In this document: in pieces, positions 23,701 to 33,823 of the stretch
Layout of the letters: the number at the start of each line of letters is the position of its first letter
How positions within the stretch are numbered: position 1 is the first letter of the stretch
Source: Lineus longissimus
Lineage: Eukaryota > Nemertea > Pilidiophora > Heteronemertea > Lineidae
Length of the DNA stretch: 64,000 bases
Assembly: GCF_910592395.1 (NCBI RefSeq)
Contig: NC_088317.1
Location: 17,096,039-17,160,038, forward strand
Reading direction: 5' to 3'
The notes under the pieces: model-generated
Databases searched by the model: none
Told to the model about the DNA's origin: nothing
What the model saw: only the letters and a program-made list of their open reading frames with translations
Position numbers and translations under genes: made by a program

Positions 23701-26700
23701 GGACGCCTAATAACATGAAAACTGGTATGATGTATCCCTCAACAAATTCAGAGAACTGTTGGAGATAATTTAGCTCGTTTCGAGGGCCTATATCTACTTT
23801 TGTCACAGTTGTCAAAATGGCCATTCTTCTAGCTATTTATCCGTTTCCAAGATGCTCCCTTAAATATATAAGTCTGTAGCGTTGAAGTGTCCTTTCTGTG
23901 AGCACCAGTGTTGTCGATGATAACGTGGTAGTCCTATGGTTTATCACAACCCAGCCCTAAATTCTTACGTTAATTCAAGTCTGTGGTGACAATTTATGGA
24001 TCTTGACACACAACACTCTGATATCGCTGCAGCTCGGACTCTCAGTCTGCGGTTGTAACCTCCTATGCAGGAATCTGTTTTAAGGTTGGTCCACTTAAGT
24101 TAGATGCGACAGGTTGTGGTTTCGACATTGACGAGCTGTGGATTATGTGGAGGATTGGCGACGGATCGAGTAAAAGGCAGATTAAGCAATTGATCACCAT
24201 AATCGATTGCTCCCCGTGGTTCGAGAACTGTGCGGCGTCTGAGAGCACTTCTCTCCCAGTGCGAATACTTAAGCTGCATTTCCACGTTAACCTAAAGAAA
24301 TAATTCATCTTGACTACCAAGGTTTTGCATCGATTCTAATAAACACAAGGTGGTCAAAATGGTTATTACCCTTACGAGCGAATATGGCTGGCAATAGTGC
24401 ATCATTTGTGATATCTATGCTATCTGCCGCAAATAACTCATTTGATGTTTGTCACACGAATCATAACAACAGGAAATAACTTCAATGTGATTTGGTCTAA
24501 TCAGAGTCTCTCAGATAATTTTATTGGGAAGAATCTGGTCTATTTTGTTCTTGTAGCTACCAACACTGCGTATATAATGGTATTACATTCGGTTCAAATC
24601 TCGTTCATCAGCATCAAATATCACAAAGGAAACTATTTTGAGCTCAATCATCTTTAAACTTTTCAACAAAAACATAAAATACGTTTGCAGTACTTGGATC
24701 AACATGTTACTCAGAGTTTTATAGTTGTTGGCACATCATTACCGCTATTCCCTGGTCAATTTGAAGTCGACGTGTATTTGCCCTTGCCAATTTAAGCCAA
24801 CCGACCCCATCAAAGCTGTTTTATGGGGGTCGATGTTATTAATATTTGCCCTGATAAGCCTTGATAAGACAGTCAGTATCACCATCACGCCTCCCGAAAT
24901 AGCTTTATATTGCGATGTTGGACAAGCTAGTTAACAGTCACGGAGTGCTACTTGTCTCAGCTATGCCCGATAGAGAAGCTTAATGGCGTTTGACCACGGT
25001 GCCTACAGGTGGCAGCACTGCTTCATCTCTCATTCAAAGGAGGTAAAAAGATCTGTTTCTGTTGACCTGGCATCGGAATTTTACTCAGCTCTTGTCTTCT
25101 CTCCAAGAAACCATGGAAACTGCCCGTGCAGAATAATTAAAAAATGAATATCGCCATTCTGGACACACCACTTCCAATTAATTCAATCATTTGCGTTGAA
25201 GACCATTAAGGGTTATTCCTGTGGTAATTATAGGTGCTGAGAGTTCCTCCGGGATAAGACTCGCTGATCAAGAGAGTGCGCATGTCAGAGCTTGTTGTTA
25301 CTATGGTGACCATGTAGCATTCGGAAAGCCACAGAAGTCAACCGTGAATATCAGCGTGTAGGAAGACACTGATTAAGTGATGTCGTATTTAGTAGTGAAG
25401 TGTCATAATTAACGCCTTCTCTCTCAAAATGGCTTCATGACATACATGCACAAAACCACATGAGTGGGGTTCCTGAGGTATCAGACAACCTTAAATGATG
25501 CACTGGGTTGACTTTGATTTGGCTGAACAGGTGACATTGTTAACCGATCAAGATAAGCGGAAAATATTGCACACTGAATTGATAAACGATTATGGTAGAT
25601 TTTTTTAAAAAATCATTTTTCTTCTGAAACAATAACTACATTGTAAGTACAGTATTATCATCACCACCACCACCACCAAAAAGTATTGTTGACAGCACAG
25701 TACAAAAGAAATGTCAGAAGTGGGATTCGAACCCACGCCCGGAGAACCGGACTGCGACCTGAACGCAGCGCCTTAGACCACTCGGCCATCCTGACATGAA
25801 GGCTGGAGGGCCTAGAAAACCTTATGAGCGAGATTGAGATCAGGGCCTTATCATGGTCGCAGAAAAGGTAAAAAAGGGACCGAATAATATCTGCTTCTTT
25901 GCCATGCTTTAAACGCGTATTTATTGTACAGTCCACCTTGAAATTATATCTGAGATAATGAACATTCTTCGTGTACCAATCCAACACAACCTGATCATTA
26001 GATATTAGGTTCAACACCGTAACCAAGGAAACCGAATCCGTAGTTGTCGCGTTGTGTGTGACATTATTTTCTGATAAAGGCGACATGATGACATTTACCT
26101 GGTTGGGAAAGTTGTGTCTGTTATTGATCTTGGCAAACTCGGCTTTAAGGTCGCACTCGCAACGCCTTCCAGTATTCAGCCATGGCTCAGGGTGGAGGTT
26201 TTGGACTGGCAAAGGTAAAAGGCACTGGCAATTTTTTACCAAGTGAAGTGGCATAATTAACGACTTCTCTCTCAAAATGGCTTCATGGCTTACATGCACA
26301 AAACCACATGAGTGGGGTCCCTGAGGTATCAGACAACCTCAAATGATGCACTGGGTTGACTTTCATTCGGCTGAACAGGTGACATTGTTAACCGATCAAG
26401 GTAACAGGAAAATATTGGACACTAAATTGATCAACGATTGTGGTAGATTTAAAAAAAAAATAATTTTCTTCTGAAACAATAACTACATTGTAAGCACAAT
26501 ATTATCATCACCACCACCACCAAAAAGTATTGTTGACAGCACAGTACAAAATAACTGTCAGAAGTGGGATTCGAACCCACGCCCGGAGAACCGGACTGCG
26601 ACCTGAACGCAGCGCCTTAGACCACTCGGCCATCCTGACATGGAGAATGGAGGGCCTACAAAACCTTATGAGCGAGATTGAGATCAGGGCCTTATCATGG

Positions 26701-29700
26701 TCGCAGAAAAGGTAAAAAAGGGACCGAATAATATCTGCTTCTTTGCCATGCTTTAAACGCGTATATACTGTACAGTCCACCTTAAAATTATGTCTGAGAT
26801 AATGAACAATGAATTTGTTTGATACATTTGTAGTTACTTATTGCTAGCCAACTCCTCTTCCTGCCTAGCTGGGAGGTACATATGATGGCTTCAAGTAAGG
26901 TAGTTCTCGAGTAAGGGACTCCACAGTCGGGGTGTGAACATTTCCCCCTGGAAAAGTGTCCGGGACGATAATATTAGGACGGATTGTGGTATATCATGGT
27001 TCAATAGAGGCATGATAGAAGTCTTTGTCCATGGACATTCTATCCTAGGACAAGGGGACCGGTGTCCAGTCTTCATCCGTCATTGCGTCAGATCAGATGA
27101 TGGCTAGTGACTCAAAAACAACTGATTAGAATAAAACTCTCACATTCCGACTAAATACAAGTACAGCATTGGAATAAACTCAACACTTGATACCATTCCT
27201 TGCACAGTATCATCTTAGCACCACAGACGTCTGTGTATATTGTCAGCATGACCTAACCAGCATCTACTGGTAACCAAGACAACGGCTACAGCAATTTTCT
27301 CCTTTTTCTCGATGGCTGATGATAAACACCTCAAGGTAGTGAGCATCTTCGTCGCTTCAACTTCAACTGAAACATTAGCAAGCCACCTTTGCCACTGCGC
27401 GGAATGTGCCGCGTTCTCATCAGTGGGCTGATTCGTCACTTGAGGACGTGAGCGAGAGAAAAACTTAAGTCACATGATAAGTAAACACGCTTGAGATACT
27501 GAGGGCCAACGTTCATCGTACTTTGGAGTGTAGCAAGCTGTTTATATAGCCTACAACTAGTTCCTGGACAGAACAGTAATACTTGTTCTTCCTTAAGGAA
27601 AATATTTTAGAGGATTTCGAAAGGGTTGAATGGTATTCCCCTCGCCGGCCAATCTTGACCAGGTATGGAGGATTCCGGCGAGTCTGCTGCCTTACATTTT
27701 ACGTTTTATGTTCAATCCGGTTTGTGATGTGGTCTTCTTAAAAGAAGTACTAATGCAACATTAAATTCTTTATTATCAACAAAGTACATATGTAGTTTGC
27801 TCTACGGAGAAGGGTACTTCGAAATGAAATGAGTGCACTTTGAGTGGTTGCAATCTCAAAAAGAAAATGTTCTTTTCATCAACATACTTTGTGAGTTAAC
27901 ATCAATTTGTTACAGAAGCCATGCAGAAATTTGCTCTTAATGCACCAAATGGAATAATGCACTCATAAATGAATTTGCCCGATACCCCATCCCTGTTTTG
28001 TAAATGGACGAACCATGTCTGCAGTAATTCAATCATATGGATTATTCATGTCCCCCATCAATCTGTATTCCGTCTATATCGTCTAAAGCTTCTGCGCACC
28101 AGGTTGATGTAACTTATTTACAGCTTGTTGTGACTGTGAATTATTCAAAAATCCTTCTGGTATGATATTGAGTTCCACGCAACATGTGAGACTGGATTGT
28201 TGTCCAGGTGATTTGTTTCTGGGTTTTCTCATTTCTTGGGAAAAGATAAAACACAGCCGAGAGAGCTGCTTCATCCTTTTAGTACATTTTGCCATATCAC
28301 GGCTAGTCTGCCGACCTTTTGTAGTGAACACCGAGAAATAGGGTAAACTACAGAAATAGCGTTATCCGCTTTGGCTCCAGTTGGCATTTGCTGATTTGAA
28401 TTACCTACATGTTCTATCGCGGGTGGAAAGTGGAATTTTCATCAAAAGATACCCTCTGTACACGTGGTTATTGTTTAATTACCAAATACCCGCTGGAACC
28501 GAGCATGATTTTACCCCGGCATCGACCGCAGCGCCAGAAAATAATCTTGACTAATGGAACCATGCCTTACCATAGTTACTCAACTGCGGCATCGTAGAAA
28601 CATCTTTTCTCGAAACTGCGGTATACGGTAATCGAATAAGCTTCCCGTAGTTAATGAAGTCCCCGATGACCGATATGTTATGTGTGGAGAATCTCTAAGT
28701 GGTCGTCTTGCCTCGAGCTGGGTGCTTGGTCCGCGTGAAAGTGACACCCGATGTGTAATTCCTTTGAATATGCTAGACAGAGAGGACTGATTTCTTACAG
28801 TACATTTCTTCTAACAAACCATTAAGACATTTTTTTATATGACGACTCGGAGTAGTATCATAATTTCATAAAGACGAGTCTCTATTTATTCTTGGTAGTA
28901 TCTATGAGAATTTCTGCTTTTGATCTACGCTCGTAAAGGTACCAACGTTTTTTGTTGATGAACATTGCAATTCAAGTGTCATGCCATTTGCTTTTACATG
29001 TAGTCAAGGAATAGATACCAAATAGGTGGTATTGGCTATTTCACCAAATACTACGGGGTTGGAGCCTTCGACTCTCTCAAATAATGACAAGATCTTATAA
29101 TTTCTGTCGTTTCAGGAACAACCCTGGGGGAGACGAAGCGTTTCTACAATTTTGTTCAGTAAGTATCTCAGACGGAATTTACCATTCTGGCATACCTTTT
29201 TGTAACCAGTGGTTCTCAATATACTAAGGTAATAATCCAACGCCTGTGAGAACCAGGCTGTTTCATGCGCTGATCATAGTTTCAGTGGAATCAGGCGTTG
29301 GCCAGGTGGTTTTTTAGTGATACCTTGGAGAAGTCACGGTCCTTCTCGGAGCAATGTTTAATGAAAAAGCCACATCTCACTCCCTTCTCCCTAAAAGGGA
29401 TCACTATCCATGTGGTCTTGTGGACCTTGTTACCCCACGCCAAGATCTTACCATCTTCCTATCGTGAGACGCTATGGTAAACACAGCCGCTTCGATCAAT
29501 AACAATTGACTGGAGGGGGAGATAAATCAGGGTCGGGAAAATGTGGTTAGCTGTCATCGCAGGCTGGTTTATTATGTGGATCTACTAGATAATGCCCGAG
29601 TTATCACCAAAGTAATGAAATCGTCTGTGAGAGAGGTATGCTATAGTCAATTCAAGAAGAATCGATTTGTCGTAAACTGAAGCAGTATATACGCACTATA

Positions 29701-32700
29701 TTGGCATTATAGGCAATGACTGTAGGTTAGGTATTGGCAAAACTGCAGGAGCCCTGGTAGATTTACCTTTTGGCCTCAACATGGATTTTTCGAATCAATA
29801 CACATGTATATGTATCTTTCTTCATAGAGTGAGTGACTCAACTTTGATATTGGGTGATTGACACGGCAGTTAATTGTCAATCAAGTAGAATTGATAAAAA
29901 AGAGTTGGAAATCTGACTAATCATTTGTGTTTTTTCTCCCCAGCAATTGGTCATAGAAACGCAGAGGAGGGTCTTACGGCCTTGCGATGCACTGAATGAG
30001 GAGATACCCAAATCAAGGGTAAGTGATGATAGAAGGCTGACAGCCTGTGCCACGTATCTTGAACAAAAGTCTCTCACGGGTCTCCCTGGCACCATATTTG
30101 ATACTCATTGACTGGCAGACCTGACAAGTTGTTGAGATAGATGATGTGGTAACATTCGATGACCTCGAATGACGTTAGGAAGAAAACAACAGATATCTGC
30201 CAAACACCAGAACATTTGGTGCGACTACCTCTCATGGTTAGATATAAAAGATTAACCGAGAATAACAAGACGTACCCCTTTCTGACGCAACACCAACTTT
30301 TTAGCATGCCTTCATTCAAAACGGCCTTCACAATTCACCTACACAATAAAGCGGCGCGACAAATTATTAAAACATGTTCAAAGTAGCAGTATCAAATGTT
30401 TATGAGATTTGCCCCTCGTCAAAGATGAAACTAAAACGTATATCATTCATATTACTGTGTACCCGAATGCACTCCACGCCTTCGTATCACGGCTGCACTC
30501 GACTGGTTACGTGAACGATGAAGTGCTCTCCTTGCCTCAAGAGAGCAACTTAATAATGACGAGGACTTTCTAATAGTGTTAACCAGACTTAAGAGCTCTT
30601 ATTGTTGAGTGTCGGCGTATAACCAACAACTGGGGTAGAGTTGAACAAAACTCCAAGACCCTGTTTGATATTATCCCGTTGTGTGCAGTTATCCATCAGG
30701 TTTTTGGTTGTGACCCATGGCTTCTGCGCTTCCTAGAGTTAACTACATGTATCAACAAATACAAAAACTCAATGTTTCGTTTCTGAACTATTTGGTTCAA
30801 CATACGGCTGTTCACCGCCCAATTCGACTTCCTTTACTGACAACTCAAACACTGAGCCATCAACATGGGACGGTTGAATACAGTTAGTTGGTTGGTAGGT
30901 TGGTGGACGCCAGAGGGGACATATGGTATTGGCCTATGCACTGACCCTCCTCCCTCGCGTTGCGCGTCTGATTAAAAAGTTCTCGGCTTTTGCCAGCAAG
31001 CCCCCGAGCTGATCGTATGTCGCCATGCTTGCCGTCCCAAGCCATCAGTATAAAATATTAGTTTCATTTCTTCCAGGCGCGCGCAGAGAATTTCGACGTG
31101 AATGTCGACTTCGGGAATAACGTGTTGCGATGTACCGCCTTCCATTTCTCGCAAGTCAAGCAATACCAAAGGGTAAGCAAAGGCATATTAGGGAGTTTTC
31201 GCAGCGCCCCCGAAACGCCCGCGTGAACACCTGTCTTATTGTTCAACTCCCTGGTCACGAGATCGAACAAAGTGATAGTCGTTCGCGAAGGCGTTTCAGC
31301 AGCTTTCGATAATTTCCTGATATAAGAAGCGTGTCCCGACTTATAATTTGATGCCTAATTTGTTATTCGAGATGTCATCCAAAGGAAATTGTCTGTCTTT
31401 TACCGGAAATTAACACTGGTTACACGGCACACAGCGCTGACCTTGATCGCGATTTGGTCCAGGCAAGGTCAATCTAAACTTGGGTTAGATGACAGTTTTG
31501 GTATTTGGGTATCTAGCCAAAATGGTGGTGCCTTAGGTCAACTCTTTATCATTGCTATTTTCGTTCCTAGTTCGCCAATGCCTTGAAGGAGCTTGAGACA
31601 TGGGCGGACGACGCCAATGAAAGGATTGGTTGTATTTATCAAGACGAGCACGGCGAAGAGAAGCCGATTACAGAACAGTCTGCTCAGGTTTGTGGTCTGA
31701 AGCTTACCTTTTTTATCGGATCTTTGAGACACTGAAAAGTGCCTTGCATCATTTTAAAGGTAATCAACAAGAAAAAAACTTGTCCATAACTCAAGATCTT
31801 TCTGTGACCCCTAAGTGCCTTCTTTTGCGATGGCTTAGCTGATCACATATATATCCTTGTGTTCTTGCCTTTTTCAGAAATTGATAGAAATCTTCAGGCA
31901 GTGGCACGCCAAAGTCAGCGCCCTGAAGAGTCGAGTTGACCGGATAGCTCCAGTAAAGAAGCGGCAAATCTCACAATCAGCTCCCATACGAGTGAAAGCC
32001 ATGTGCCAATATAACACAGACGGCATTACCATATCGGAGGAGGACGAACTCCAACTGGTGGACAACTCGGACAAGGTCAGCCAATCAGAATTAGCATTAA
32101 CGACGGTTCGACTCTCGACGTAAACATAAACGTATGGCATCTTTATTGAATTGCATCGGAATTGCCCTGTGCATCTGCAGGAATGGGATTCTTTGATTTT
32201 GTATATAGGAAGAAAGGTCATACAATGTGACCAGATAATATATATATTGAGGACAGTATTTAAAGCACCTTGGTAGAATCTAATCGTGAAATGTTTTCTC
32301 TCCAGATAAACTGGGTAATCGAACGAAACGATGGTATGAAGGCCAGTGTACCTTCAGTGTTCATTTTCATTCCCCCTCCAGATCCTACGACAAAGAATAA
32401 GCTCAATCGGTAGGTCAGGCAGTTGGCAGAAGCGAGTGAAGACATCCTTTCCCCTAACTGAAATAAAAATATCGAAAGTGTGTATTAACAATGGATATGA
32501 AGGTATCAGTTTACCTTAAAAATACGTATTACCCTGATGGTTCCCATCCCAATATTGACAGGTAGTCATGGGTACCGTAGTGCTCCTAAAAAATGGACCT
32601 CGTAGCCTTATGAATCAAGGTGTTTTCTGGCTCGGAAAGTTTTCGCTGGAGAAACTTGATAATTTTTTGTGATTCCCCTACAGTTGGAGGGGTTTCATAC

Positions 32701-33823
32701 TCCTGTTTTTATTCCTTCAGATTAGAAGATGATCTCCAGGACTGTCTCAGTATAGCCGTTGAGTCGCTGGACAAGGCGGGACACTTTAAGCTCAGAACAT
32801 CATTACGGGAAATAGGCGAGGTAAAGTGAAGGCTTTTAATTTCTCCATCCATCTACTCGGAAGGACTCAATCTAAAGCAAGAGTTGACTAGTGTGGAGTG
32901 TGATCATGGCACAGCCATCTAGTGGCCATGGATATAATCTGATGTTGCTCATCAAAACGGACGACTTGAATACATAATGGAAAGCAAGTACATTGAAGAT
33001 GTGTTTCATCAAAGAATCCTCAATTGAGTTAACTTTCAAAGAAATTAACCCTTTATTTCCAGGATAACATAAATGGCGGCCCTGTTCAGAGTCCCTCCTT
33101 TCCAAGAGGCGGCAGACATAAGTCAAACAAAATAACACACAGGTAGGCATGAACACGTTTCCTGAGAAACGAATTGGCCCACGAAAAGGTGTTTTTATGA
33201 TTATAGAATTGGGAAGCAGCCCCTAATTTGTATTTTCTTGTATATTAAGGAAAGTTGAATAAAACTGCAACACCATTTTATATGGTGCTGCCTTTTAGCC
33301 TTAGAGAATAGATGAAATGGTAATGGTTTCACAACTTTACAAGATTGCAAAGGTAGTTTTTATATTGCCTAGACGTACCCTGTTTTCGATGTAAAAAGCC
33401 CTATCAGCTCTAAGCTAGGGGAAACGTCACTGTTTTACCACTTTTGCGTGAGGGGGCTTGCTGAAGTCGTGGAATCAGACCTTAAATAGAACCAGGCTGC
33501 GGTCATCCTACAGGTGAACTCATTCTTATTCCAGAGTATTTGAAATAAAGGCCAAACTCGTGGACGAGGTAGTGGAAGAGGACATCACCACGCTTGCTGG
33601 GGAAGATGAATCATCGAGCAGCTCAACAACATCCAATAAAATCGTCATCTCTGCCGTCACGGATCCCCGGAACCCCGAAGAAATGCTATCAGTTGCAGAG
33701 GCAACCGCGCTGGGCATTCTGGACTTTGCGAACGGACTCTATATTGACCCTATCTCGAGTACTATGACGCCCATCCCTGAGGCTATGGCCTCTGGTTTAC
33801 TTGTCGTGGAAGCCGTGGAGTAG
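17682..33823 (+). CDS. Mini-plakin B: tandem paralogue of mini-plakin A
   Basis: Exons: 17682-17734, 29116-29158, 29944-30018, 31077-31172, 31571-31687, 31878-32075, 32306-32409, 32721-32820, 33063-33142, 33535-33823. They give 384 aa with unbroken phase. Residue blocks match gene A exon by exon: DEAFLQFCS/DEIRFLKFCS, VLRP/TLRP, LRC with VKQY, PVKKR/PIKKR, the SH3 core (about residues 164-226, ending IPPPDP) and ISAVTDPR with a plectin-repeat-like unit (about 325-380). Differences: the exon for the SH3 insert is absent, the SH3 start is one 198-bp exon instead of three, and a serine run (five Ser) replaces part of the spacer before ISAVTDPR. Like A it lacks a coiled-coil rod, so a short adaptor or linker role is inferred. 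Intron 1 (about 11.4 kb) houses a GPCR and two tRNAs on the other strand. Confidence 0.75.
17891..18069 (+). repeat. Dispersed repeat family R1, copy 2
   Basis: Forward copy: TTTCGACCGCCATGAAA, GATGTTATCAAGATTTGCC, AGGCCGATGTGCGAGCAGG and CCTTTAACTACGAG appear in the family order. It starts about 155 nt after the first exon of mini-plakin B. Confidence 0.7.
20140..20341 (+). repeat. Dispersed repeat family R1, copy 3
   Basis: This is the most complete copy. TATCGACCGCCATGAAGCTG, GATAAGACAATAG, GGCCGAGGTGTGAGCGGGC, CCGTGTACTGACTGGGC and TTCTTTTAACTGCGATG are all present in order. Useful as the seed for a consensus. Confidence 0.75.
22543..22599 (+). repeat. Dispersed repeat family R3, copy 2
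   Basis: AAGGGATTCTATTAGGCAGA, then an AGGCAAGGTAGAGTTAC block and CCGAAGTAGCC, in the same order as copies at 13.7 and 46.0 kb. Confidence 0.45.
22835..23824 (-). CDS. Rhodopsin-like (class A) GPCR, probable peptide-type orphan receptor
   Basis: A 329-residue intronless seven-helix receptor of the plasma membrane. TM1 is about 31-53 with the conserved GN (G43, N44). LSVSD (69-73) takes the place of LAxxD in TM2. Cys109 and Cys185 can form the TM3-ECL2 disulfide. The end of TM3 reads ERV (133-135) instead of the usual DRY, followed by WHPLKR in the second loop. TM6 carries FIxLP-like FMLPA (256-260), and TM7 ends NFVIY (302-306) in place of NPxxY, then a palmitoylatable CC. Asn276 (NDT) could be glycosylated outside the cell. 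The NFxxY and LP forms are common in lineage-expanded invertebrate peptide receptors, so the ligand is likely a small peptide, though this is inference. The gene lies antisense in intron 1 of mini-plakin B. Confidence 0.88.
   Translation of the reverse strand: MAILTTVTKVDIGPRNELNYLQQFSEFVEGYIIPVFMLLGVLGNMLSLVVFIRTRRRADAPVQYLGLLSVSDSGVILTLGLHHWLFYGLAYVTGGTMAVNYITASSLTCTLGAFAVHASEVTSAWMITAFSFERVYVVWHPLKRANITSRKRAILIAVLCFIVYGLCVHRLWLWKVQKFGNVYGCYYTSNAFWLWQFDTLIHNYLPCFGITIANVLILVGVRRAQTTVKTPNSTKAAQDRKILISLMLVSTFYVIFMLPASITFAYFNYILEWENNDTKYLSFINNIVTFFDQFSMLNFCFNFVIYGCTLPFYRQEVKKMFTMCCTSQK
23861..23870 (-). promoter_or_regulatory. TATA-like element upstream of the GPCR
   Basis: On the minus strand this reads TATATATTTA, about 37-46 nt upstream of the GPCR start codon. 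A start site 30 nt downstream would leave a leader of only about 10 nt, so the element may instead serve a longer spliced leader or be chance A/T sequence. Confidence 0.25.
24789..24922 (+). repeat. Dispersed repeat family R1, copy 4 (partial)
   Basis: CCGACCCCATCAAAGCTG, GGGGGTCGATGTTATTAATA, TTGCCCTGATAA and GATAAGACAGT match the front half of the family, and TTGCGATGTTGG the end. The middle block with GGCC is missing. Confidence 0.6.
25394..25963. repeat. Tandem segmental duplication, copy 1 (contains tRNA-Leu)
   Basis: About 570 bp matching 26242-26807 over its whole length, with scattered substitutions and small indels. The homology includes sequence on both sides of the tRNA, among it AATGGCTTCATG, ACCACATGAGTGGGGT and TGCTTTAAACGCGTAT. 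The tRNA part is identical between copies while the flanks differ, which fits selection or gene conversion on the tRNA. Confidence 0.9.
25712..25795 (-). tRNA. tRNA-Leu (anticodon CAG), copy 1
   Basis: Reads from 25795 downward: acceptor GTCAGGA pairs with the 3' TTCTGAC (one G-U pair), discriminator A at 25712. The D arm contains GCCGAGTGGTCTAAGGC (A box). The anticodon stem CTGCG/CGCAG encloses loop TTCAGGT, giving CAG. A long variable arm TCCGGTTCTCCGG marks a class II tRNA, and the T arm contains GGTTCGAATCC (B box). Length is 84 nt, no intron, no encoded CCA, as usual for a nuclear gene. A TTTT run follows about 180 nt away rather than immediately; transcription termination may use a weaker T run. 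Confidence 0.97.
26099..26205 (-). CDS. Orphan exon candidate between the tRNA duplications
   Basis: On the minus strand a pyrimidine-rich acceptor (TTTACCTTTGCCAG) opens 107 nt ending in CAACCAG followed by donor GTAAAT. Only one frame is open across it: QNLHPEPWLNTGRRCECD and then LKAEFAKINNRHNFPNQ. Phase is two leading bases in, zero out. I do not recognise the protein. It sits between the two halves of the tandem duplication, so it may belong to an undetected antisense gene in the intron of mini-plakin B or be a relic. Confidence 0.25.
26242..26807. repeat. Tandem segmental duplication, copy 2 (contains tRNA-Leu)
   Basis: Second copy of the segment at 25394-25963, offset by about 845 nt in the same orientation. 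It has a shortened trinucleotide CAC run and a longer A run than copy 1. Confidence 0.9.
26556..26639 (-). tRNA. tRNA-Leu (anticodon CAG), copy 2
   Basis: The 84-nt tRNA is base-for-base the same as copy 1: class II, acceptor GTCAGGA, anticodon CAG, long variable arm, B box GGTTCGAATCC. The flanking base 5' of the gene and the downstream region differ slightly between copies. Both promoter boxes are intact, so it should be functional. Confidence 0.97.
31190..31311. repeat. Foldback (MITE-like) element F, copy 1 (diverged)
   Basis: An imperfect palindrome of about 120 bp. It starts GGGAGTTTTCGCA, has TTATTGTTCAA on the left arm and ATCGAACAAAGTGAT on the right, and ends GCTTTCGATAATT. It matches elements at 46.6 and 58.9 kb. 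It sits just after exon 31077-31172 of mini-plakin B. Confidence 0.6.
33535..33823 (+). CDS. Terminal exon of mini-plakin B (plectin-repeat-like)
   Basis: It starts after TTATTCCAG with one base completing an arginine codon and continues VFEIKAKLVDEVVEEDI, a serine run, IVISAVTDPR and a unit ending EAMASGLLVVEAVE before TAG. The gene A equivalent starts with IFEIKTRLVDNQVEE, so frame and boundary are supported by both copies. The basic tail of A is missing here. Confidence 0.85.

Larger units (their letters stand above)
17735..29115. other. Large first intron of mini-plakin B
   Basis: It carries, in order, R1 repeats at 17.9, 20.1 and 24.8 kb, an R3 copy at 22.5 kb, an antisense GPCR, and a duplicated segment with two antisense tRNA genes. 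Between 26808 and 29115, and between 18070 and 20139, I see no exon with both good splice sites and a plausible protein. If 17682 is not the true start of gene B, part of this span would be intergenic. Confidence 0.45.

Noticed and set aside
25661-26299. 212-codon minus-strand open frame
   Set aside because: It runs through the tRNA-Leu gene and a CAC repeat; only the central 26099-26205 part has exon-like borders and is reported separately.
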